64,000 nt of DNA from Mytilus trossulus (lineage: Eukaryota > Mollusca > Bivalvia > Mytilida > Mytilidae), in contig NC_086384.1 of assembly GCF_036588685.1 (NCBI RefSeq), positions 16,134,195 through 16,198,194 of the forward strand. Reading direction: 5' to 3'. This document shows, piece after piece, positions 34,711-44,200 of the stretch (positions are counted from its first letter, which is position 1; the number at the start of each line of letters is the position of its first letter). The notes under the pieces were generated by a model. That model saw only the letters and a program-made list of their open reading frames with translations. It was not told the DNA's origin and did no database searches. A program made the translations under genes and the position numbers.

Positions 34711-35151
34711 AAATACTTTTAAAAAACAAGTTTAGCAGGCAATATGTAATTTGTGGGGAAAAAAATCGGACAGATACTATATTCTGCTTTAAATAGAAAA
34801 CATATTCTCAAATGAAATGAAAATAAATATGTTTAAACTTATGAAAATAGACAACTATAGTTAAAGCTATCTTTGTTGTACTTTAAGTTTGTTTTGTAAT
34901 ATTTTTCACATATAGACAGAATGCTTATATATATGTATATGCTAGTGCTTTGACGCATAACTCCATAAAATTTAGCATGCAATGTCGGCAATTTATAAAG
35001 ATACTGCGGAAGAATATTATATTGTGCTTTGAATAGAAAAAATCCCATGTGACACTGAAGAGAAGAATATTTATAGATCATATCTTATATGCTTGTTTTG
35101 AACAATTGTTCCCATATAGACAGTTTACTTATAAATGGTCTTGAGATTTCA
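34711..35151. other. non-coding, no recognisable content
   Basis: AT-rich. The minus-strand open frame at 34839-35081 is unsupported. Confidence 0.4.
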
Positions 35152-35296
35152 CGCAAAAATTAAAACGGTTTTCTTTTTAAAACTGCATCAATATATCAAA
35201 TTGGGTCCTTTCGATTTTTCATATTATATTGAAAGAAGCCCAATATATATTGATGCTGTTTTAAAAAGAAAACCTTTTTAAATTTATTTCATGCGT
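35152..35296. repeat. Palindromic fold-back sequence
   Basis: The left arm contains GGTTTTCTTTTTAAAACTGC and ATCAATATAT. The right arm, reverse-complemented, contains GGTTTTCTTTTTAAAACAGC and ATCAATATAT. Arms are about 50 bp with a short spacer. No coding capacity. Confidence 0.8.
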
Positions 35297-35595
35297 TAAA
35301 TCACTAGCGTATATAGAAGCATTATATCTTTTTGGGGAAAATTGTGCAGTTTTAAAACTAGATAATAATATATATGATGAAATATACATTTAACATGGCT
35401 ATTTACATATCATATGTTTATTTGATGCGACATGTTACTATAAATATTTTGTTACTGTAAATAAAGTAGACTGCACCAATGTTAGCACCGTATTATTACC
35501 CTTGTACTGCTGTTGTGTTGGCTGATAGTGAGGATAAGGACGTAAACATCCGGGCATGTAATAATTAAAAGTTCGATTCAATTTTACAAATTAAA
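35297..35595. other. non-coding spacer
   Basis: A short direct repeat AATTAAAAGTTCG / CAATTTTACAAATTA near 35567-35620 is the only structure seen. Confidence 0.4.
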
Positions 35596-35644
35596 AGTTC
35601 GCTTCAATTTTACAAATTATATTTTCACTACAAGAGTAGCACAT

Positions 35645-35760
35645 TTTAATAAATAAATACTGAAGACCTGTTGGTGACCTTCTGCTGTTGTTTTTTATTT
35701 GGTCGGGTTGTTGTCTCTTTGACACATTCCCCATTTCCATTCTCAATTTTATTTTTAAGT
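35645..35760 (-). repeat. Dispersed repeat, family F (inverted)
   Basis: TGAAGACCTGTTGGTGACCT, TCGGGTTGTTGTCTCTTTGA and TTCCCCATTTCCATTCTCAA are the reverse complement of the start of the 30745 and 48715 copies. Confidence 0.78.
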
Positions 35761-36727
35761 AGTGTTGTTTAACCTTTGCCAAATAGTTCTGTCCACATTC
35801 CTGTTCAAGGGAGCCAGTTCGATTTCATGTAAGTCTGCCATTAGAACACAATAAAAATAGTTGTATTCTTCTGCTTTATATTACCCTGTGACTCATAACA
35901 TCTATAGCTGTATCTGCAGACTAGGTATACGCAAACAGAAAAAGTTCAAAGTAAGTATAATCTTATGTTAGCCATTTAATTTTTCATGTATACACATTTT
36001 GTATTAAAAGTAAATCTTATAAGGCAATCATGATTTATTCACTAGTTGCGTTTTTCTTTGAGCTAGGTCTTAGTTAATTTGAACTTCTTTAATCGGCTCT
36101 TGGTGTCTTCTATATATAATCTTCGTAGCTGGTTTTTTTTTTGTACTTTGTCAGTCAGGCCATTGATTTATTCGTTTGTTCGTATGGTGTTCTACAACAC
36201 CGCTGTACTTGATTAAAATCGGGTTCAGACTCGCACTATTGATTCTGCATATTTCGAAAGTCGGACATCTGTTATTCAGTCATTGCTTTATGTTAATGAC
36301 TATTTCGGTTTTTGTTTTCGTATATAAAATGTCAAATATATGTGACATAAGAATCTTAATTACGTCTAAATTTGGTCGTAAGTCATGAACAATTCAGTAT
36401 ACCTACAATCAACTTTAGTCGTAAGAAATTATTTTGTGAAACTGATTACAGGTCGTTGGGTTTTTATCGTTTTAATTTTTGTTCACTTGTTGCCATGTTG
36501 TGGCTTTCATAGCCGACTATATGGGTGTTTGCTAATTGTTGAAGGCCGTATGCAGACAACATTCTACAACCGACCTGGTAAAGTTGATTCCGCTATTGAC
36601 CTTTCTATTCGAGTACTACAAAAACATATATCACCTAGTTACATATACATGTACGAATAATTATATTTTAATTGTTGTATAGTAGTAATTTAGAAGTATA
36701 CAACCACATGATAATAATTATAATCTG
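35761..36727. other. non-coding with degenerate repeats
   Basis: TTGTTGAAGGCCGTATGCAG at 36536-36555 is an inverted family A scrap. The open frames 36176-36388 and 36385-36660 are translated repeat DNA with no domain. Confidence 0.4.
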
Positions 36728-36884
36728 CAGAAGCGGATTTAGGGCGGGGCTAGGGGGCCAGCCCCTCTTTTTTGGAAAACATTTGGTTGCTTTTATAGGG
36801 CATCACTGAAGCGTGACTGGAGCGGGTCCCCTCTTAGGTCAGTCAGTGTGCCCCCACGTATGAAAATTTCTGGATCCGCCACTG
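36728..36884. mobile_element. CAG..CTG MITE, copy 4 (GC-rich body)
   Basis: Left end CAGAAGCGGATTTAG, right end CTGGATCCGCCACTG. Perfect 5-bp duplication ATCTG at 36723-36727 and 36885-36889. Body shares GTGACTGGAGCGGGTCCCC and TTAGGTCAGTCAGTGTG with copies 2 and 6. Confidence 0.82.
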
Positions 36885-36889
36885 ATCTG

Positions 36890-37459
36890 CAATCATATAT
36901 GGATCTTTCTAGAAACTTGACTGGTAAAGAATAACTCGTCTATAAAATTTCTTCAATAAAGATTTTGTCAATTATAAATTCTCATTTTATACATGTATAC
37001 GAGAAAAGTAATGTTTCGTGTTAAACGTGTAGCCGAGCAATACATAATTTACAATTTATATTTAAATGTTGTATGTGATCTTGATTTTACCATTTTAGGA
37101 CACCCTTGTTTCTTTTTCGTTGTGTAACCAAGTGGTTTGGTATAATACCATGCAATCCAACTGTACTCTCAAATTAAATTTATGCAAATAATGTGTTAAT
37201 AATCTGATTTATCATCACGAGTTCATGCACTGAATCACGGATCATTTCACCTTATTGCGGTGTTATGACCAAATTGTTAACTTTTATTGCATATTTATCT
37301 TCCTACTGCCTATTTATAAAATTGATATTGAATAAATTATAGAGATGTTAGGTCAGCATTATAGAATTTATATAGGTAGTGCGTGTTTGTTGGATTAAAA
37401 ATGTTGGCTCGTTTACGTTTTGTCGTTAAACGATGAAATGTTTCATTTACTATATACAA
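36890..37459. other. non-coding, no recognisable content
   Basis: No repeat or exon recognised. A minus-strand open frame at 37337-37570 spans part of a MITE and is not a gene. Confidence 0.4.
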
Positions 37460-37810
37460 ATAAGATGTGATATTAATGCCAATGCAGGGGCGGATCCAGC
37501 CATTTAAAAAAAAAGGAGGGGGGGTCTGAATCCAGACAAAATAGGGGGGGATCAAACTATATGTCCCCATTCAAATGCATTGATCGTCCAAAAAAAGGGG
37601 TTCCAACCCCCGAAACCCTCCCCCTGGATCCGCCACTGCAATGAGACATTTATTCATCATAGTCCAAATAATGTAGACATAAGCACTTGTAGGTCATTGT
37701 ACGGCCTCTGGTAAGTTAGTAAACACATACCGTAATGTAAGGTTCCAACAAGAAAAACTGTAAAATACTCATAATACAAAGAAAACTAACGGCCTGTTTT
37801 GTGTGCAATG
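37460..37810 (+). repeat. Dispersed repeat, family A, split by MITE copy 5
   Basis: The left part AAGATGTGATATTAATGCCA ends at 37484; the right part resumes at 37639 with CAATGAGACATTTATTCATC, then GTAGGTCATTGTACGGCCTC and GAAAACTAACGGCCTGTTTT. Taking out the insert and one duplicated CAATG restores the usual family A order. Confidence 0.8.
37485..37638. mobile_element. CAG..CTG MITE, copy 5, inserted in a family A repeat
   Basis: Left end CAGGGGCGGATCCAG; right end CTGGATCCGCCACTG (reverse complement CAGTGGCGGATCCAG): 14 of 15 bases identical. Perfect 5-bp duplication CAATG at 37480-37484 and 37639-37643. Body contains GTCCCCATTCAAATGCATTG, as in copy 3. Confidence 0.88.
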
Positions 37811-38785
37811 CACAAACAAATATATTTTTCCAGATAAAGCATAACATTTTGATCATTCCAAATTCAACCACATTATACCCCGTTTTCCATATAATATGCA
37901 TACATCATCTGTATTTTGTAACATAATTGTTTTACCATCAATAACCTTGGTTGTACTTTAGCTTATTGATTAAGAAATTTGACAGAAAGTTTATGGTGAT
38001 TAAGATAAACTGTGACCTTTTAATTTATTCTCCAATTTATTCCGTTTGCTTTAAAAAAAAATATTAAAATATGGACAACATCAGTTTTTTTCTCACAATA
38101 AGTTTCTATTCTTTCGACCTAGCGTAAAAATTTAAGCCGTTTACAATTAATAAAGGCGATCAATTATTTTGTTTTTACGTATTTTTAGATGTAAAAGTAT
38201 TCATTGATAAAAATCAGACAGTCAGTCTGAGTTATATAAGGATAAGGAAGACAACTCATATACATTTCCATAGGTGTAGCTTTCAAAGAAGCTTGTTGTC
38301 ATATTTTTCCATTGTATATTGAAAAAAAACATGATACACATTTCGTGTAAGCAAAGTCTAGAGATACTAGCAGCTTTTAAATTTCTGCACTTTTCCTAAA
38401 ATATAGAACCACCCATGCTGAAAATATTTTGCAATTAATCTATTTAACCTAGCTTTTGTCTGTAATAAATATCAACATAATATGACAAGAACTGCAAAAC
38501 AAGTTTGAGATGAAAAAAAAAAATAAAATAATGATAAATTCGGGATCATAACTCTAAAACGGGTTGACTGAATTTCCAAAGAATTTTCAAACAATTGTTG
38601 TTCACCTTTATATGCTCTCTTACTGCTGTATGGTTTTTTTTAATGTTGTATATATAGATAGTTGACCACTATTTGCTTTTATCACGGTGGATATTTTTGT
38701 TAATTGACATGGACAAAAATTACAGCAACAGTCATTGAAGATTTCTGATTTTGTGTCCGCATTCTTTTGTTTTACCTATATAGGA
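37811..38785. other. upstream region of Reeler gene B
   Basis: No dispersed repeat that I recognise. Should contain promoter or 5' UTR of gene B. ACCTATATAG ending at 38783 may be a splice acceptor for a coding exon that starts almost at the ATG. Confidence 0.35.
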
Positions 38786-41380
38786 ATGATGCCGTTATGT
38801 CTTCAGTGCGTTTTCTTGATGATGTGTTTCTCCTATGTATACGGAACTTCACAAGGAGCATTACCGAAAGCATGTGACAACATGACGCCGCATCATTATG
38901 GAGTCAAGGGCCAAACTGGAGCCGCACCATTTCGTTTAACAGTAGATAAAACTGAGTACAGAGGAGAAGAAACCATTATAGGTAAATCGTAACTATAAAA
39001 AATATTGAAGCTGCAAATAGTCTCGTATATATTGTATGCCGGTTAAACTAAAATGAAACATTCAAATGTGACATGATCCTGTAAATTACGGAAAACAAAG
39101 GCAACAGTAGTATACCGCTGTTCGAAAGTCAAACATCGATTAAGAGAAAATAAATCCGGGTTACAAACTAAAACTGATGTACACACATCAACTATAAGAG
39201 GAAAACAATGAAACAGCAGAAACACTGAATTGCAACAAATAAAACAAAACGATAATGCAACACTTATAGAAACTAACTATAAGATAACAACTGCCATTTT
39301 CCTGACTTGGTACAGGACATTTTAATAAAAAAAAAAAAGGTGGGTGGAACCTGGTCTTACGGCTAGGCAAACCTCCCGCTTTTATGACATTGTTAAATAT
39401 AACACCTAAATAAAAACATAACATGAACGAACTACAGTTTCGACATGAAAACACGTACGTTCTCTCTGGGTTTTTTTCAAATAAAAAACGCAACTGTTAG
39501 CATACGGTCTTCAGGTAAAACTTACAAAATTTATAAAATTACGAACATATGCTTGAAAATTTTAACGGTAAAAAAAAATGCCAAAAATACGAATTATTTT
39601 CTTTGAGAAAGATCGAGCGTTTTTGCTTTTTAATGTTCAACCAACACTGGAAATATTTACCTAATCTTTGTTATTTGTATTTTTTTCATTTATCAGTCAA
39701 ATTGTCAAAAACTTCAAACAAAACGTTCAAAGGATTTCTAATCCAGGCTAGAAACGAGGATGGAAAAAAGATAGAAGGCTTCAGACTTTCGGCTCAATCC
39801 AAATTTCTTCAGTGCGATAGTCCAGTAAGTAAAACAAATATGTTGTAAATATGTAAAATGTATGATTTAAATAATGTGTTCAATGCAGTAAGTACAGAAC
39901 ACTGTTTCTCTATATACATCTGAAAAGAAAGATGATTGATTAATTGGTGATTAACGTTACCGTCAGCACTATTGTGCAATATGGTGGAGGTTAGATTTTA
40001 TCAGCGGAGGAAGACGGAGTGATCAGAGAACCTTGGAGAAAACTGACAATCATAATCAATGAAGATTGCAGTCGAGTGCACCAGCCCCGTACGATGTCCG
40101 AACTCATAAACTCTGTGTTGACAGTCTAGTGATACATTATTTTGGCAACTTAGACCACTCGGCCTCCCCTGATTACAAAGAGAAGTGGGTAATAATTCAA
40201 CGAACCAGCAAATCATTAACCAATAGTTTTATTGGTAACATCTGTAACATCTATTTATCTCCAACGGGACATAAAAGTACATATAACGTCTAATTGAATA
40301 TACTTGATGGAGTTTAGCTGAAATAAATGAATGTTCAACATTGAGTAAACAACGTTGGTAAAGGGTATAGTTATCATAATGCCTGGTTGTTGTTTAGTTT
40401 TACAGCCTATTTCATTGAGTGTGTAAGGAAAGGTATAAACTTTGGTTAGCTTGCTTGTTAGCTGAACCGTGAAGTCATTATAAGGTAAGATAAACTACCC
40501 TACTTTCGAAGTAGTCTAGTCTTACAGACAGATCAATTTATTATACGTCGGACTAGTCTACTATAAAAGGTGGGTAGTTTGCCTAACTTCACGGTTCAGC
40601 TAACAAGCAAGCTAACCAAGGATTATACCTGCCCTACACACTCAATGAAATCAGCTGTAACTATTTTTTTGACAGAATGATACTGTTACCCACACAGAAG
40701 CCTCCGCAAAACAAAGTTACATAGCGGAGTTCATTGCACCTAGTACGTCACAAGGAAATATAGCTATTTTGTAAGTTTATAATTTACCTTCATTTTCTTT
40801 GCAGGACACGCTGATTAGTTTTCTTAAATGCTCATTGTTTAATTTGTTTAATATGGTAAATCAAAATTGGGACTGAAAATGGGGAATGTGTCAAAAAACA
40901 ACAACCCGTATAGAGAACATAAAACAGTAGAAGGCCAATAGGTCTTTAAAACAACGAGACAATTGTAGTCAAAAGACTATGAATAGTACCTACCAGATCT
41001 GAACAATGTTTTAAATTAGGGTTATATCTGTCTTTTTTTTTTTTGGCAATCTCTTAGAAATATCTATTACATATAGGCACGCTTAAAATATCGATTTTAC
41101 GTGATTAGAGTTGTTATTTTACTTTTTGATGAATGAAAGAGTTACTAGATAGATATGAGGAAATATTTCAAATGTGAATAACAAAATGCTACTATCCAAA
41201 ATTCAACGAATACTTTTTATTTGTTTTAGTGCTACTGTGGTTCATAATTTCGAGACTTACTGGGTAAGGATACAGTCCGACCTGATAATCGACAGAGTCA
41301 CCTCAGGAGCCTCATCAACATTCTTACCAAACACTTTAGCTGTCGTTACGGTTGTGTTTATATGGAGATACGTGTATTGA
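38786..41380 (+). CDS. Reeler-domain, probably GPI-anchored small surface protein (gene B)
   Basis: Predicted exons are 38786-38981, 39697-39824, 40676-40770 and 41230-41380, phases 1-0-2, giving 189 residues. The start chosen is the ATG at 38786, since it makes a 20-residue signal peptide (MMPLCLQC..SYVYG) aligned with A and C; the open frame extends further upstream without another ATG. The Reeler blocks are GALPKACDNMTPHH with Cys30, FKGFLIQARNEDGKKIEGF, FLQCDSP with Cys105, VTHTEASAKQSYIAEFIAP and ETYWVRIQSD. N32-M-T and a second N-K-T site may be glycosylated. The C-terminus SGASSTFLPN followed by a hydrophobic run and RYVY fits a GPI signal. It is the most compact of the three genes. 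Intron 2 holds a 260-bp palindrome whose right edge is only 15 bp from exon 3. Function as for gene A. Confidence 0.86.
39095..39400 (+). repeat. Dispersed repeat, family D, intron 1 of gene B
   Basis: AGTATACCGCTGTTCGAAAG, AATAAATCCGGGTTACAAAC, TGACTTGGTACAGGACATTT and GGCAAACCTCCCGCTTTTAT, as in the copy at 23095. Confidence 0.78.
40400..40660. repeat. Long palindrome (fold-back element) in intron 2 of gene B
   Basis: Left arm 40400-40486 and right arm 40573-40660 are inverted copies: both, read towards the centre, give TTTCATTGAGTGTGTA, TGGTTAGCTTGCTTGTTAGC and TGAACCGTGAAGT. The loop of roughly 85 bp itself contains the weaker pair GTAGTCTAGTC and GACTAGTCTAC. No ORF. The right arm ends 15 bp before the exon-3 boundary. 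Confidence 0.88.
40862..40960 (+). repeat. Dispersed repeat, family F fragment, intron 3 of gene B
   Basis: TTGGGACTGAAAATGGGGAA, TGTGTCAAAAAACAACAACC and GAAGGCCAATAGGTCTTTAA; the downstream half is missing. Confidence 0.65.
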
Positions 41381-41446
41381 AAACAGACGTTAAATTTCAT
41401 TTTTTTTAATGTATTACTTTGTCTACCTCATATTTCGATCTAAAAA

Positions 41447-41452
41447 AATAAA
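41447..41452 (+). promoter_or_regulatory. Candidate polyadenylation signal of gene B
   Basis: AATAAA 67 nt after the stop codon, the nearest one and at a plausible distance for a short 3' UTR. Confidence 0.45.
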
Positions 41453-41774
41453 GTTGACACTCTTTGAGCAAAAATTAAACAATTCTTAATTTAAAATGTA
41501 TAATTATACACAAAAAAACCAGAATGTTTGGTGCATTTTAGTTAAATTTGACTTCATGTCCACCCCCCCCCCCCCCCTTTTTCCCATTAAGATGCTATAC
41601 TTTTCCCATAACGGTGTACAAGTCTTGTTATTTGAAATCTTTTCTGGTAAATTAGCTCTATCCCATGATGTCTGATAAATGTTCAGCCGCAAGTATTACA
41701 TTTTTATTTAGGACAATAGTATTAGATATAACTTTATCCTGCTCTGTTAATGACATAATGATTTGGTATGTCAC
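41453..41774. other. spacer with a poly-C tract
   Basis: A run of about 15 C around 41562-41577 followed by T. Nothing else seen. Confidence 0.4.
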
Positions 41775-41905
41775 AATAAGGAGATGTGGTATGCTTACCA
41801 ATGAGACAACTATACACCACAGTGATGAATAATGATAGGTCACAGTATACCCTTCGACAATGGAAAAAGAAACGACCGCAAGAAAACAAATCAACTTATT
41901 CAACC
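41775..41905 (+). repeat. Dispersed repeat, family A
   Basis: AGGAGATGTGGTATGCTTAC, CAATGAGACAACTATACACC and GGTCACAGTATACCCTTCGA; diverged. Confidence 0.7.
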
Positions 41906-42004
41906 TTTTCTTCTGAACCGTGCCCGTTAAATCATTTTCTGGAGATCTCGTAACAATCTACTAATGATGCAATCATAATCTTTCGGTGTTAACTTTGATG
42001 ACAG

Positions 42005-42178
42005 CATAGGCGGATCCTGACGGATCCAGCAACCCCCTCCCCCCTCCCCCTCATTTCGTGGGGATAATTTGGTTGATTATATAGGGAATCACTGAAGCAT
42101 GATCGGAGTGGCCCCCCTTTATTGTGTTAGGTCAGCTCCCCCCGTCCCCCCTTTATGAAAAGTCTGGATCTGCCACTT
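42005..42178. mobile_element. CAG..CTG MITE, copy 6 (GC-rich body)
   Basis: Left end CATAGGCGGATCC, right end CTGGATCTGCCACTT (last base mutated). Flanks GACAG (42000-42004) and GACAT (42179-42183) match at 4 of 5. Body has TATAGGGAATCACTGAAGCA, GATCGGAGTGGCCCC and TTAGGTCAG, like copies 2 and 4. Confidence 0.75.
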
Positions 42179-42183
42179 GACAT

Positions 42184-42590
42184 CCTGTGTGTACGAAACA
42201 TCTATTGCTGATATTGTTGATGTGTCACTTCAAGGATAACAAGTCAGTAATAAGTTCAAGAAATTGAAAATGTATATGCAACAAGAGCTTTTTTATACAT
42301 GTATATTATCAAATTCAGATCAATTATGCATCATATTAAAAAACTATAACCATGTAATAAAAACAAATCGATGTACATTAATACCATACTGTTAACCAAT
42401 AATCGATTTCGAGTGACGACATTCAAGCAGGTGTCTCATACACGTAAGTAGTATTGTGCTAAATATGTCTCTCATTGTAATAGCTTTAAAAAATTACAAC
42501 AAAACGCAAAGAGAATGTCACAATAACCCGTATCAACAGAATAGCTATGTACAGTAACACTGTACAATCCTTTCCAATTGTTTTATCGGT
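42184..42590. other. non-coding, no recognisable content
   Basis: AT-rich; no exon or repeat supported. A stretch around 42494-42575 (ACAACAAAACGCAAAGAGAA..TCAACAGAATAGCTA..ACAATCC) is repeated, diverged, at about 42937-43010, so the region has a local duplication roughly 445 bp apart. Confidence 0.5.
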
Positions 42591-42594
42591 TCTT

Positions 42595-42735
42595 TATAGG
42601 AAGATGTGGTATGAGTGCAAATGAGATAACTCTCCATCCAAGTCACAATTTATAAAAGTCATTCATTATAGGTCAAGGTACGGACTTCAATACGGAGCCT
42701 TGACTCAAATCGAACAATACGCTATAAATGGCATA
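42595..42735 (+). repeat. Dispersed repeat, family A variant
   Basis: AGGAAGATGTGGTATGAGTG, AATGAGATAACTCTCCATCC, GTCAAGGTACGGACTTCAAT and GGAGCCTTGACTCAAATCGA; it ends in an arm of the 33222 fold-back family (about 42745-42790). Confidence 0.72.
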
Positions 42736-43089
42736 TTTCTTTATAGACCGAAAAAAATATTACAGTCATTCCTTAAATAACTTATCGAAGAATTTAAATA
42801 GAGAAAAATATTCAAAGAATGACCGAACAACACATTAATTCACGAATATCAGTGTTGTTCGGTCGCGAGAAACAAGAAACACGAGTATGAACCGCGTAAA
42901 CAGACGATAACCACTCTCGTATCTATATATCAAAATAAACAACAAAACGTAACGAGAATGTTACAACAAACCTTATCAACAGAATAGCTACAGTAAAAAT
43001 GTACAATCCATTCGACTCGTTTTATCGTCTTCTATATACGATAGTCATACTTTTGGTTTAACTAATTGAAATACTTGTCTCTTGACACC

Positions 43090-43275
43090 AAGCAACCAAC
43101 ACCCAATCAATTAAAAAGTCAAAAATAAAACTGACAACGTCAAGGCTAGAAAACAAAAAGACTAAAAAAACCAATGGAAAACTAAAGGATTAGCAACACG
43201 AGCACCAACAAAAAATGGGGTGGTTGGTGCTCCGGAAGTGAGAGCAGAAGCTGATCAAATTAAGGCATGCGTCTT
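43090..43275 (-). mobile_element. Degenerate 3' tail of a Penelope-like element
   Basis: AAACTGACAACGTCAAGGCT, ACAAAAAGACTAAAAAAACC, GGATTAGCAACACGAGCACC, AAAAATGGGGTGGTTGGTGC and TCCGGAAGTGAGAGCAGAAG follow the order of the tail at 4455 but are much diverged. Confidence 0.6.
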
Positions 43276-43840
43276 GTTGCTTATGTCGAAGCCAGGTGAT
43301 AACTGTAACTATAGGTAGATTGAACACCTGGAAAGGGGAGCGGGATTCATTTTCAACAAACACTTTTTTAGTCCAAATACTGTAAACAACAGGCTTAGTT
43401 TAAGCCTGAAATCTCATTAATTATAATCTCGCTTGTACATGTATGTCTAATTTTCAAAGATCGTAATAATAAATAGAATTGCATACAATAATTTCTGAAT
43501 TAAAAGTACACTAAATAAATGTTAACTTCGACATCAATTTATTTTATACATTTACGTAGTGCATGCTACAAAAATCAATTAAGCTAGAAATATCATAATC
43601 GAAATAGATTTACAAAAGTAAATTGTTATCAGAATTAAATTAAGTAGTTGATGAACGTGACTAAAGAGTTGCAGATGTTTACTGTCCAGCAGTCAATATC
43701 AATATTTCACACATACTCCAGACGTGACCTTTAAAAGTTAATATTTGTTATGTCAGGTATTTTTATAGTTATACGGTATGAGTTTTGCACATTGTTGAAA
43801 GCCATGCAGTGGCCACTTGTTTTTGATTGATAGTTAAAAG
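43276..43840. other. non-coding, no recognisable content
   Basis: AT-rich; nothing supported. Confidence 0.4.
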
Positions 43841-43844
43841 ATAC

Positions 43845-44130
43845 AAGAAGATGCGGTATGAGTACAAATGAAAAAAAAAATCCATTCAATTCACAGTTGT
43901 TAAAGTAAACCATTATAGGTCAACGTACGGCCTTCAACCTTGGCTCACACCGAACAGCAAGCTAAACATAAAGGGCACACAAATGACATTTTGTAAAATC
44001 ATTCAAACAGGAAAACCAAACGTTACAGTCTAAAGTATGTACACAATAGAACGAGAAACGACAATACTTATGAACCATATCAACAAACGACAACTACTGA
44101 ACACCAGGTTTCTGAATTGAGTGGGACAGG
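43845..44130 (+). repeat. Dispersed repeat, family A variant
   Basis: ACAAGAAGATGCGGTATGAG, GGTCAACGTACGGCCTTCAA, CCTTGGCTCACACCGAACAG and CAACAAACGACAACTACTGA. It leads directly towards the 52-bp array. Confidence 0.75.
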
Positions 44131-44200
44131 TACAACTACAAGTTCATATTTTGTTGTGTCATGACTTTTTATAGCTGACTTATGTGGTGACCAACAGTTG

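Noticed and set aside
38735-38785. Upstream extension of the gene B frame
   Set aside because: The extension begins with TTG and has no ATG; the ATG at 38786 aligns the signal peptide with genes A and C.
41560-41580. Poly-C tract as a possible regulatory element
   Set aside because: Similar C-runs occur inside MITE copies (19201, 42020-42060); simple-sequence DNA without further signal.
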